64,000 nt of DNA, from assembly GCA_002720855.1 (NCBI GenBank), contig PBIN01000001.1, positions 62,001 to 126,000 of the forward strand. The letters are read 5' to 3'. Below, in pieces: positions 7,928-16,157 of the stretch. Below the pieces are notes generated by a model that was given only the letters and a program-made list of their open reading frames with translations, was not told the DNA's origin and did not search any database. The translations under genes were made by a program, and so were the position numbers. Position 1 is the first letter of the stretch, and every line of letters begins with the position of its first letter. The DNA is from Rhodospirillaceae bacterium. Lineage in GTDB: Bacteria > Pseudomonadota > Alphaproteobacteria > MPNO01 > UBA2964.

Positions 7928-9130
7928 ATGTCTAACGAAAATAAAAACGCCGAAGAAATTGATTTAAGTAAGAAATTTCTCGTCGACCCCTACGTTAACT
8001 GGTCAGACGGCGAAGGCATTCCGGTCCATCTCGATTTCGGGCACAACTTACTGGAGCTCGAAACAGATGTTTGGGACCGTTGGGACGCGCGCGGCTGTTT
8101 TGCACATACGCACGGACGTGGCGATTTCATGGCCAACTATGTCCTGGAAGTAGCACCAAGCAAGAAAACCGCGCCAATAAAACATATCTACGAAGCATTC
8201 TTCTATGTGCTTTCCGGGTATGGATCGACAACAGTAACAAATCCAGATGGCGAAACCCGTACATTCGAATGGGGCCCAAAAGCACTTTTTACAATTCCGT
8301 TGAATTGCAGCTATCAGATTTACAATGGTTCGGGACAGGAACATGCGCGTCTCTCCTGCACCAACGATGCGCCGCTTGTTTTGAATTTGTTCCACAACGA
8401 AGCATTTGTATTCGAAAATGACTTTGAATTTCCGGAACGGCTTGGCGACACCAGACATTTTGACGGCGAAGGCGATCACGTTGTCGTCAATCGCGGTGAC
8501 AATGTCGCGGAAGCGAACCTTTGGGAAACCAATTTCGTCAATGACCTGACAAACTTCAAACTCTACGCCATGGATTCCCGCGGCAAAGGATCTATGAACG
8601 TGGCATTTATTCTGGCTGACAGCACGATGCACGCGCATTCGTCGGAAATTCCAATGGGTCGCTACAAAAAGGCCCATCGCCACGCCGCCGGAACGCACGT
8701 CCACGCAGTCAGCGGTACCGGCTACACGCTGCTCTGGTACGAAGGTGACGAGGAGTTCAAGGAATTCCCGTGGGAACATGGCTTCATGTACACACCTCCA
8801 TTTTGGATGTTCCACCAGCATTTCAACACCTGCGATCAACCGGCGCGTTATCTCGCCTGCAGTATGGGAAGCCGTCGCTATCCCTTTATTGCTCTGCGCC
8901 GCAAAAGCGCCGAAGGCAAAGGTGCTACATCTATTCAGGAAGGTGGCCGACAGGTTGAATATATCGACCAGGACCCCCGAATTCATCGCAAATGGCTGGA
9001 GGCGATCAAAGAAACGGGGGTTAGCTCCAATATGGGCGATGTCTTTGACGAAGCCGAAATTATGGCATTACCACAGGAAGAACTTAAAGGCCCAATCAAG
9101 ACGCCACCGTCGATTGGTCCAGCGGTCTAG
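7928..9130 (+). CDS. Bicupin protein, gentisate-dioxygenase-like, metal site in the C-terminal cupin
   Basis: This 400-residue protein contains two cupin barrels. The C-terminal barrel has AHRHAAGTHVHAVSGTGY followed by PPFWMFHQHFNTCDQP, matching the HxH...H metal motifs of the gentisate/1-hydroxy-2-naphthoate dioxygenase superfamily. The N-terminal barrel (IKHIYEAFFYVLSGYG, then IPLNCSYQIYNGSG) retains one His and a Glu but lacks the motif-2 His. A ring-cleaving or other metal-dependent oxygenase role is plausible but the substrate is unknown. It follows the tctCAB operon by 59 bases. The protein at 12492 is a paralogue with a complementary pattern of metal ligands. Confidence 0.75.
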   Translation: MSNENKNAEEIDLSKKFLVDPYVNWSDGEGIPVHLDFGHNLLELETDVWDRWDARGCFAHTHGRGDFMANYVLEVAPSKKTAPIKHIYEAFFYVLSGYGSTTVTNPDGETRTFEWGPKALFTIPLNCSYQIYNGSGQEHARLSCTNDAPLVLNLFHNEAFVFENDFEFPERLGDTRHFDGEGDHVVVNRGDNVAEANLWETNFVNDLTNFKLYAMDSRGKGSMNVAFILADSTMHAHSSEIPMGRYKKAHRHAAGTHVHAVSGTGYTLLWYEGDEEFKEFPWEHGFMYTPPFWMFHQHFNTCDQPARYLACSMGSRRYPFIALRRKSAEGKGATSIQEGGRQVEYIDQDPRIHRKWLEAIKETGVSSNMGDVFDEAEIMALPQEELKGPIKTPPSIGPAV

Positions 9131-9289
9131 CAGGGTTTCACATTTAGAAAATCTAGGCACCCAATGAAACTTTGACACTGGACCGCCACTGACTGCCGAG
9201 CAGGCTTAGAAAAAGTACAGGCACCTGCAACTTGTAAACGAATAGGGTATCTTCCTTTATGCAACAGTAGATTAGGAAGGATCGTTTCA

Positions 9290-10021
9290 ATGGCTGACTT
9301 AACCAACCAACGCCGTGAAGCCAGATATGGTATGCCTGCGGCAGACCAGATATTGGTCAATCGATTTTATACAATTGGCTACTCTTATTATTTTCGCCAA
9401 GCAAAGTGGGCGTTGGAAATCGTCGGACGTGTCGATGAGGGCGAAGAACCTGTGGAGAGATTAGATAATTTTCGTTCCGACTTTCGACTGCCGCAAATTT
9501 TCCGTGCTGACAAAGTGGATTATTCCGGTTCGGGCCATGACCGAGGACACCTGGTTTCCAGTGCCAACCAGCGTCAGGAGGAAATGCAAAACAGTGAAAC
9601 ATTTCTTCTATCAAACATGTCGCCGCAGAAGCCAAAATTTAACCGGAAAATATGGAAAGAACTCGAAAGCGCGGTCCGGGCTCTTGATAGCGATCCAAAA
9701 ATCTTTGAGACATATGTAATCTCGGGCCCAATTTTTGATTTTGATAAACCGATAAAGGTTATAGGCGCGAATGACAGTAATGATGTCAGCATTCCCATAC
9801 CCCATTCATATTTCAAATCGATCCTTACCGAGAACGATAAAGGCACGTTCAACATGTGGTCTTTCGTGATAGCGAACAAAGGAACGGACAAGGATCTGGC
9901 GGATTTTCGCGTTCCAACTACTCAAGTTGAAAATTATGCGGGTATTCTGTTGTGGGAAAAACTTCGCGGACGAAATGTAGCAAATGAGAAAAAACGTCTA
10001 CGTAAAATGTGGACCCACTAG
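9290..10021 (+). CDS. DNA/RNA non-specific endonuclease (NucA/Serratia nuclease family), apparently cytoplasmic
   Basis: The 243-residue product has the beta-beta-alpha metal nuclease core. It contains the DRGH motif (HDRGHLVSSANQ, catalytic His), then ETFLLSNMSPQKPKFNRKIW, which supplies the Mg-binding Asn and the conserved SPQ...N. The family degrades single- and double-stranded DNA and RNA. Most members are secreted or mitochondrial; this one has no signal peptide (MADLTNQRREARYGMPAADQ) and no obvious inhibitor gene beside it. The usual DRGHLAP is DRGHLVS here. GGAAGG precedes the ATG. Base composition looks slightly A+T richer than the neighbouring catabolic genes, which may indicate transfer. 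Confidence 0.85.
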   Translation: MADLTNQRREARYGMPAADQILVNRFYTIGYSYYFRQAKWALEIVGRVDEGEEPVERLDNFRSDFRLPQIFRADKVDYSGSGHDRGHLVSSANQRQEEMQNSETFLLSNMSPQKPKFNRKIWKELESAVRALDSDPKIFETYVISGPIFDFDKPIKVIGANDSNDVSIPIPHSYFKSILTENDKGTFNMWSFVIANKGTDKDLADFRVPTTQVENYAGILLWEKLRGRNVANEKKRLRKMWTH

Positions 10022-10103
10022 ACGTCGAAAACAGGGCCAATTATTTAGCGAACTCGCCCTTTACAGTTGGCCTGCAAATCATCATGTTTAGCGCGATTTT
10101 TAG

Positions 10104-10127
10104 GCGGTGCATTAGTAGATGCACCGC
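10104..10127 (+). terminator. Perfect 9-bp hairpin between the endonuclease gene and the 457-residue gene
   Basis: GCGGTGCAT (10104-10112) pairs perfectly with ATGCACCGC (10119-10127) around the six-base loop TAGTAG. A run of five T follows at 10135-10139 after a short spacer, so it may end transcription of the endonuclease gene. It could instead be a leader structure of the next gene, whose Shine-Dalgarno lies about 20 bases further on. Confidence 0.45.
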
Positions 10128-10157
10128 ATCCGACTTTTTGATTTTAAAGAGGCACCT

Positions 10158-11531
10158 ATGCTTGATCTGATGAATATTGCCCGCACGGAAGCTGATGGCG
10201 GAGACTTATTTGGCCTGCTCAATGATTTGTATGAGCCGACCGACGTCCGGCCAAACGGTTATCCGGATGCTGTCGTCTGGAAGGGTGGGAATCACGACGG
10301 AACAGTCGAACCTGTCGCCCATTCCATGACGGACGCCTTCGCACTACTGGGTACGATGGCAGCGATCGATATTCTGGGATTGCCATTCTACGCGGTACCA
10401 ATGTGGTCCCAGTATCGGCATGATCACGAGCTGGAACCGCTAAGCTGGTTCGGCAACATGCCCTGCATCTCCATAAAATGGTCAACCGCCGGCGATGCCT
10501 ATGTCAATGATGGCAAAGGCGGAAAAGTCGTCGTGATGGGCAAGTCCGGCAATGCGCCACTTCGGACTCAAGCCGGTGTCTACTGTAACGTCCGTCCATA
10601 TGGGCCGATCACTGCTGTACGCTGTATGCCCTGCTTACCATACTCGCAAAATAAGGGAGTATTTGGGGTAAGCGCGGAAACAGGCCATATCCATTCAGAA
10701 ATGAATACTCCTGGTGTTCAACTTGCATACGCCAACCGCCTCTTCCTTAGAATGGTGCACGAGACCGGTCATCTTGGTCGTGTGGCAACCAAGCCTACAC
10801 AAGCGCAGGAAGACGGGATAAACGCTGGCCTCCATAGCTGGCTTCTTCAAGGCACTAAGTTCGAAGTAGGCCGCAAATATGCGGTCGATCCCTACGACGA
10901 GTTTAAAGAGGAAATCGACAAGATTATTGCCCTCCTCCCTGCCGACTTCAAAGACGGCATGGAAAACTGGGGTGGACGCATCGAACAACATATTTCAGAT
11001 ACAAATTATGGCCTTCTTGTATGGGACCTAATCGAACAGCGCGATTGCATTGTGTTGGCGACCGATCTGGATGGCGATCGTTTGACAGACCTCATGGCAG
11101 ATATTTCCGATCCGCTGCGTGCATTTGGTGGCCGTGTTGCAGAGCATCTCGGACAAGAGGTCGATATGCGGAAAGTTTGGTCGGATATGGGGTATACGAC
11201 AGGAAACGGCCGTGACATGACATCTGTAATGCATCGCATGGAAGGTCCGGCGATCCACGAGCAAACACTTGGTTCAGCCGACGCAATGCTATTGCGGTTG
11301 CTTGATGGCGACGAATGGGTTGGCGGCACGAAACAGCCCTACGATCCGCGTATTCACTTCGTCCTGATCAGAGATGCCTATCTCGACGCCAATAAAGGCA
11401 ATAAAGAGGTCGAGGCGTTTCTTGATGATGCCCTCGCGAAGTTTGATGACATCTATTACAGCGGAGACCGTCCTGGATTTCTCCAGGGTTACACCGCTTT
11501 AAAAGAAGCGATTTCGCCCTGGGGTAATTGA
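10158..11531 (+). CDS. Uncharacterised protein of 457 residues, no recognised domain
   Basis: I do not recognise this family. An in-frame codon exists at 10119, but it lies within a hairpin; AAAGAGG before the ATG at 10158 supports the later start (MLDLMNIARTEADGGDLFG). The protein is soluble with no signal peptide. It has notable Cys and His positions: YCNVRPYGP, VRCMPCLPYSQN, GHIHSEMN and MVHETGHLG. The HxxxH in the last motif and the CxxC pair could bind metal. A long mid-region alternates helix-like acidic and basic residues. It stands alone on this strand between the endonuclease gene and a convergent SDR gene. A role with the nearby cupin/EutA-like cluster is guesswork. Confidence 0.7.
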   Translation: MLDLMNIARTEADGGDLFGLLNDLYEPTDVRPNGYPDAVVWKGGNHDGTVEPVAHSMTDAFALLGTMAAIDILGLPFYAVPMWSQYRHDHELEPLSWFGNMPCISIKWSTAGDAYVNDGKGGKVVVMGKSGNAPLRTQAGVYCNVRPYGPITAVRCMPCLPYSQNKGVFGVSAETGHIHSEMNTPGVQLAYANRLFLRMVHETGHLGRVATKPTQAQEDGINAGLHSWLLQGTKFEVGRKYAVDPYDEFKEEIDKIIALLPADFKDGMENWGGRIEQHISDTNYGLLVWDLIEQRDCIVLATDLDGDRLTDLMADISDPLRAFGGRVAEHLGQEVDMRKVWSDMGYTTGNGRDMTSVMHRMEGPAIHEQTLGSADAMLLRLLDGDEWVGGTKQPYDPRIHFVLIRDAYLDANKGNKEVEAFLDDALAKFDDIYYSGDRPGFLQGYTALKEAISPWGN

Positions 11532-11547
11532 CGATAGCCGATCCCGT

Positions 11548-12333
11548 TTAGCGTTGCGACGCAAGCGTTATTCCGCGTCCGGCATCAGTATTGATAACCG
11601 CTCCCGTCATAACGGCTGATTGGTTCGACGCAAGCAACACATATGCCGCTGCGTGATCCTCCGGTTCTGTCTGCCGTTCCAATATATTTGTATGAGGACC
11701 GCCGGATCTCGCGGGCGTTCGGTCGGCGCCGGGTTCCAAAAGACTTTCCGCGTCAGCAAAAGACGTAGGCGTTCCGCTTGGTGCAACTCCGTTTACGCGG
11801 ATGTCCGGCGCCAATTCATGCGCCAGCGCCCTCATCAGACCAAGCGCAGCATGTTTGGAGGCCGTATATATTGGCCCGCTACCGACATAAAACGAAGATG
11901 TGGATAATGTTAGAACAACGCAGCCCTTGTTTTTGGCGAGCTCTTCACGCGCCGCCGCAGTCCCGATCATATATCCTTTGACATTAATGCCAAAAACGTC
12001 GTCAAACCCCGTCGTCAACTCGTGTTCGCCCATATCTTCCAACCGTTTCCGGCCGTCCCGAACACCCGCGTTTCCAACAAAAACATCCAGCCTTCCGTAT
12101 GTCGAAATAGCAAGATCCACGGCTTTTCGATTGTCGTCGAGATTTCGAACATCACCACACACAGTGGCAACGCGGTCTCCATAGGTATCCCGTAAGGCAG
12201 TCAAACGATCTTCAATCAGATCGAAGGCAACGATGCCTACGACGCCTTCTTCGATAAACCGACTGACAAGAGTTTTGCCAATCCCTTCGCCGGCACCAGT
12301 TATGAAAATGACCTTGTTCTCCAGCCACTGCAT
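11548..12333 (-). CDS. Short-chain dehydrogenase, cis-dihydrodiol dehydrogenase-like (BphB/HcaB type)
   Basis: This 261-residue classical SDR has the NAD motif TGAGEGIG at residues 12-19, GNAG in strand 4, catalytic Ser in LSTSSFYVG and YTASK as the Tyr/Lys pair. The stretch HELAPDIRVNGVAPSGTPT closely follows the pattern of aromatic cis-dihydrodiol dehydrogenases, which rearomatise the product of Rieske dioxygenases to a catechol. This fits the two Rieske oxygenases in the window, although neither is adjacent. It is divergent from the bicupin at 12492 and convergent with the unknown 457-residue gene. Confidence 0.82.
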   Translation of the reverse strand: MQWLENKVIFITGAGEGIGKTLVSRFIEEGVVGIVAFDLIEDRLTALRDTYGDRVATVCGDVRNLDDNRKAVDLAISTYGRLDVFVGNAGVRDGRKRLEDMGEHELTTGFDDVFGINVKGYMIGTAAAREELAKNKGCVVLTLSTSSFYVGSGPIYTASKHAALGLMRALAHELAPDIRVNGVAPSGTPTSFADAESLLEPGADRTPARSGGPHTNILERQTEPEDHAAAYVLLASNQSAVMTGAVINTDAGRGITLASQR

Positions 12334-12491
12334 CTTCTTCCTCCCTCTGCCAAATTATTTTCGGCATTATGCGCCGCATATTGACCTATAGGAACCGAGG
12401 CTGTCGTGGCGCTAGGTTGACAGCCCGGTGCGCTTTGACCATCTTCAAATTCGCGTTTTTCGGTGTATTCACCACTATTTAAGAGCAGTTT

Positions 12492-13718
12492 ATGCCCCAT
12501 GACGTTGCGGGTGATCCGCATTGGCACGAACCTGGAAAAGACCTATATGCGGGTACGCCATCCTGGCCGCGTCTTGCAACGCCATATGACGATTTCATGG
12601 AAGCCCAAAATATCCCGATCATCCGGGAAATTGGCATCCCTAGTGTTCTAAATCTGCCGATGCGGCCTTGGGACTTTATGGGCGGACGTGGCTGTTTTAT
12701 TCAGCTTTTCGGCACGGAAGGCAAATGGGGAAGTTATCTCGTGGAAGTGCCTGGTGCCGGTGCATTGAAGGATAACAGACACCTCTACGAAGCAACCTAT
12801 CTGGTTGTTGAGGGTCGCGGCACCACGGAAATTTGGATCGACGGCCAGGAGCGGCCAGAAATATTTGAATGGACTCGTGGATCGCTATTCGCCATCCCAA
12901 TGAATACACACCACCGCATCGTCAATTCATCGGGAAGCCCGGCAATTTTGCTGGCCGGAACGACCGCACCAAACATTTTCAATCTGTTGCGTGACGAAGA
13001 GATTATATTTGGCTCTTCATTGCACATGAAGAAACGCTATGACCCAACGGGCAAAAGCTTTGAACCGTCAGAAGGGCTGCAACCTGACCCTGCCCGAGGG
13101 CTTGCAATGTGCCGAACAAACGTCGTCGCGGATGTTTTTACGACGGAACTCTATCTCGATAACCGGCGAACACCCGGCTATCGGCGGATGGAACCGCAAA
13201 TGGCTGAGAACGTATTTTACCAATACATTGGCGAGCACCCTCCCGGACGATACTCACGCGCCTATTCCCCCGGTAATGCGGCCGCATTTATTTGCATTGG
13301 TGGCAAAGGATACTCCTATACATGGCCACAGGAGCTCGGGCCAACGCCATGGCAGGATGGACAGGGAGACAATGTACTGCGTCAGGAATACGAAGAACTC
13401 AGCATGATTTCTGCTGCCCCGATGGAAGGGGACTGGTTTCATCAGCACTTTTCTACAGGGACGAAACCATTGCGTTTATTGGGTTGGTATGGACCAAACA
13501 ATCATCTTGCCCAACAAGCGGGCATACCAGGCGAAACTGTGGTGGACCCTGGCATGGTGGATATTTCCTATCCAGGGGGTGCGTCGATTCCATATTATCT
13601 TGAGGATCCTGCAGTACGCGGTTCATTTACCGATGCCATAGTGGCAGAGGGATCGAAGAACCATATGGAAGACAAGTTTTATGACAAGAATACGACATAT
13701 TCCTTCGCCGGTGGTTAG
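12492..13718 (+). CDS. Bicupin protein, paralogue of the 7928 gene, with metal motif kept mainly in the N-terminal cupin
   Basis: The 408-residue protein aligns along its length with the first bicupin. For example, RHLYEATYLVVEGRG corresponds to KHIYEAFFYVLSGYG, and DWFHQHFSTGTKPLRL corresponds to MFHQHFNTCDQPARYL. Its N-terminal barrel has His and Glu in motif 1 and NTHHRIVN in motif 2, so a metal site is plausible there. In the C-terminal barrel the HRH of motif 1 is replaced (SRAYSPGNAAAF). The two paralogues therefore seem to have kept different halves of the metal chemistry. The gene is followed by the EutA-like gene after 11 bases and is probably cotranscribed with it and the membrane protein gene. 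Confidence 0.72.
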   Translation: MPHDVAGDPHWHEPGKDLYAGTPSWPRLATPYDDFMEAQNIPIIREIGIPSVLNLPMRPWDFMGGRGCFIQLFGTEGKWGSYLVEVPGAGALKDNRHLYEATYLVVEGRGTTEIWIDGQERPEIFEWTRGSLFAIPMNTHHRIVNSSGSPAILLAGTTAPNIFNLLRDEEIIFGSSLHMKKRYDPTGKSFEPSEGLQPDPARGLAMCRTNVVADVFTTELYLDNRRTPGYRRMEPQMAENVFYQYIGEHPPGRYSRAYSPGNAAAFICIGGKGYSYTWPQELGPTPWQDGQGDNVLRQEYEELSMISAAPMEGDWFHQHFSTGTKPLRLLGWYGPNNHLAQQAGIPGETVVDPGMVDISYPGGASIPYYLEDPAVRGSFTDAIVAEGSKNHMEDKFYDKNTTYSFAGG

Positions 13719-13729
13719 ACGCTAAGACT

Positions 13730-15241
13730 GTGTATGATGAGGAAGAAGGCGGCCGTGTCGTATTCGCCGAACCTAAACGCAATCTGCAGAGTGCCGAAAA
13801 AACTTCGCTGGTGAGCGTTGGTGTCGATATCGGCTCGTCAACATCCCATCTTGTCTTTTCACGGTTGCGAATGGAACAGCGCGACGGAAAATATGTCGCC
13901 GCGGAAAGGCAGGTGATCTACGACTCCGATATTCTTCTGACGCCGTACACTGATATGCATACGATTGATGCGGAGAAACTTGGCGACTATATCGCTGGTC
14001 AGTATCGATCAGCCCAGCTTACGCCTGAGGATATTGATACAGGTGCGTTAATCCTGACAGGGCTGGCTGTACGTCGGCAGAATGCGAGGGCAATAGGTGA
14101 TTTATTCGCCGTTGAGACGGGGAAGTTTGTTTCGGTTTCGGCAGGAGACCGCATGGAAGCCGCTATGGCAGCATTCGGATCAGGCGCCGCCGATAATTCG
14201 CGAGAAGTTGGCGTCGCCGTTATGAATGTCGATATTGGTGGAGGAACCACAAAAATTGCCATTTGCGACCAAGGCAACATTGTCGCCCTCACTGCATTGG
14301 ATATAGGTGCGCGTTTGATATCCTTCGACGACTCAGGGGTAGTTTTACGGGTCGAAGAAGGTGGAAAACTCTTTGCAAAAGCTGCCGGTATCGATCTCTC
14401 TCCTGGCAACACAATCTCTACCGAGGAATGTGAAAAAATCGCCGAATGCATGGCGGATCGATTGGAAGAAATAATAACGTTACAAAGTCCGACGCCCGAA
14501 ACCGAAGCCCTGCATCGGTTGCCGCCAATTTCCTGGCGTGGTGACATTGATGCCCTCACCTTTTCTGGCGGCGTTTCTGAATTTATTTACGAATATGAAG
14601 AAAACGAATTCGGAGATCTTGGCCCCTATCTCGGGCACGCTATCCTTAGACGTGCCCAGTCCGCTGGATTTCGTGTTATGCCATCGGTGGAGAATATTAG
14701 GGCGACCGTCGTCGGCGCATCGCAATACACAATTCAACTTTCGGGCACGACAGTCTTCGTTTCCGATGAAGCTCTTCTTCCGCTTCGGAATATACCGGTG
14801 ATTAAACCGCGACTGGTCCTCGAAGACGAAATAGACCACAACGCAATCACCGCTTCGACCGAACAAGCGTTGGAGCGACTTGATCAGTCTGCCGCAGATC
14901 AACCTGTTGCAATATGTTTCGACTGGATTGGTTCCGCCAGCTTTCAACGGGTTGATGGATTCCTTCGTGGAATAGCAAGCGCCTTATCAATGCATTTAGA
15001 AAAGGGGCACCCTCTCATTCTCGTCTGTGAGGGCGATATCGGTAAGACTTTCGGCATCCACGTCCGTGAAGAACTGAAATTAACCTGTCCTATAATCTCA
15101 ATCGATGGAATTGCTCTGGAAGAATTCGACTATATCGATATCGGTGCTACCATCATCGCCTCCGGTGCAGTGCCCGTCGTGATAAAATCTTTATTGTTTC
15201 CGGCAACCACCGCACTTGGCCAGGAAGGAGCCGCATCGTGA
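13730..15241 (+). CDS. eutA: EutA-family ethanolamine ammonia-lyase reactivating factor (orphan)
   Basis: The 503-residue product matches EutA along its full length from remembered family sequence. It has an actin/Hsp70-like ATPase N-terminus (SVGVDIGSSTSHLVFSR), the second phosphate loop MNVDIGGGTTKIAICD, LTFSGGVSEFIYEYE, and a C-terminal DYIDIGATIIASGAVPVVIK. EutA exchanges damaged adenosylcobalamin on ethanolamine ammonia-lyase. No eutB, eutC or cobalamin gene is visible here, so it is an orphan and may serve a different enzyme. It starts at a GTG with a weak ribosome-binding site, 11 bases after the bicupin stop. Its last codons overlap the following gene by 4 bases (GTGA). Confidence 0.85.
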   Translation: MYDEEEGGRVVFAEPKRNLQSAEKTSLVSVGVDIGSSTSHLVFSRLRMEQRDGKYVAAERQVIYDSDILLTPYTDMHTIDAEKLGDYIAGQYRSAQLTPEDIDTGALILTGLAVRRQNARAIGDLFAVETGKFVSVSAGDRMEAAMAAFGSGAADNSREVGVAVMNVDIGGGTTKIAICDQGNIVALTALDIGARLISFDDSGVVLRVEEGGKLFAKAAGIDLSPGNTISTEECEKIAECMADRLEEIITLQSPTPETEALHRLPPISWRGDIDALTFSGGVSEFIYEYEENEFGDLGPYLGHAILRRAQSAGFRVMPSVENIRATVVGASQYTIQLSGTTVFVSDEALLPLRNIPVIKPRLVLEDEIDHNAITASTEQALERLDQSAADQPVAICFDWIGSASFQRVDGFLRGIASALSMHLEKGHPLILVCEGDIGKTFGIHVREELKLTCPIISIDGIALEEFDYIDIGATIIASGAVPVVIKSLLFPATTALGQEGAAS

Positions 15242-16053
15242 CATCAACTGAAGACAGCGACATTCCTAGTGCCACAAGAAACACTTGGATTCTGATCATC
15301 ATCGGGATTGTCGCATTTATAGGCCTGCTTCAAATCCCGCCTATTCCACAGGATCCCGCATTTCATTTGTTTGCGGATATCAGAACATGTCTTGGAATAT
15401 TGAACTTCGGAAACACTGTGTCGAATGCGGCATTTGCTCTGGTTGGTGCCTGGGGTCTCTGGACAGTTTTGGGTCCAACGGGTCAGAAGATTTTTCAAAC
15501 CAAAAAAGAAAGCTGGCCCTATATCATTTTCTTTATTGGCGTTGCTTTGGTGAGTATCGGTTCCGCCTACTACCACTGGGCACCGAATAACGAACGCCTT
15601 TTCTGGGATCGACTTCCAATGACCGTGGCGTTTATGGGTTTTTTTACGGCCTTTATTACCGACCGGTTAAACCGCCCCAGCGCTATTTCATGGATGTTAC
15701 CCACTCTTGTCGTTTTGGGTGCTGCCAGCCTCATCTATTGGTCCATCACTGAGGCGGACGGTCATGGCGATCTACGGTTCTACGGTTTCGTTCAATTTTT
15801 TCCGATTATTTTACTTCCGATCGTACTCATTTTGTTTCCCAAAGGCCACTATACGAGCGGTCTATATCTTTTATGGGTTATCCTCTGGTACGGAAGTGCG
15901 ATGGGTCTTGAACAACTTGATCACTGGATTTACGACCTATCGCGAGGCGCAATTAGTGGTCACACGATCAAACATCTATTGGCTGCGGTCGCAGCTTTCG
16001 TCGTGATCCGCATGTTGCAAAACGTCGCTCGGCGAACAGCGGATATCCCCTAA
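15238..16053 (+). CDS. Ceramidase-like CREST superfamily integral membrane protein
   Basis: This 271-residue protein has seven likely membrane helices. It carries CREST/alkaline ceramidase signatures: SNAAFALVG near helix 2, GSAYYHWAPNNERLFWDRLP (Ser, His and Asp metal-site candidates), and HTIKHLLAA (paired His) in the last helix. The superfamily are zinc-dependent membrane hydrolases that usually act on amide bonds of lipids. The substrate here is unknown. The start (GTG) overlaps the eutA stop, so translation is coupled; the linkage with EutA hints at an amino-alcohol-containing substrate, but that is inference. Confidence 0.78.
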   Translation: MTSTEDSDIPSATRNTWILIIIGIVAFIGLLQIPPIPQDPAFHLFADIRTCLGILNFGNTVSNAAFALVGAWGLWTVLGPTGQKIFQTKKESWPYIIFFIGVALVSIGSAYYHWAPNNERLFWDRLPMTVAFMGFFTAFITDRLNRPSAISWMLPTLVVLGAASLIYWSITEADGHGDLRFYGFVQFFPIILLPIVLILFPKGHYTSGLYLLWVILWYGSAMGLEQLDHWIYDLSRGAISGHTIKHLLAAVAAFVVIRMLQNVARRTADIP

Positions 16054-16105
16054 ATTTCTAATTCTCCTCATATCAGGAAGAATGCGAAGTTGTTTCATAA
16101 AAAAA

Positions 16106-16131
16106 GCGGCCCCTGGAAATCCAGGGGCCGC
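16106..16131 (-). terminator. Strong rho-independent terminator of the TctC-like gene, usable in both directions
   Basis: A perfect 11-bp stem, GCGGCCCCTGG and its complement, encloses the loop AAAT. On the minus strand the stem is followed by seven T, as expected for the gene that ends at 16158. On the plus strand CTTCTTT follows, so it may also stop readthrough from the CREST gene. Confidence 0.85.
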
Positions 16132-16157
16132 CTTCTTTAATTGGTCTGTCTTAAGAC

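Noticed and set aside
8048-8986. Long minus-strand frame of 312 codons within the bicupin gene
   Set aside because: It is a mirror of the cupin coding sequence, rich in Cys and Arg with no domain; the plus-strand frame has clear metal motifs.
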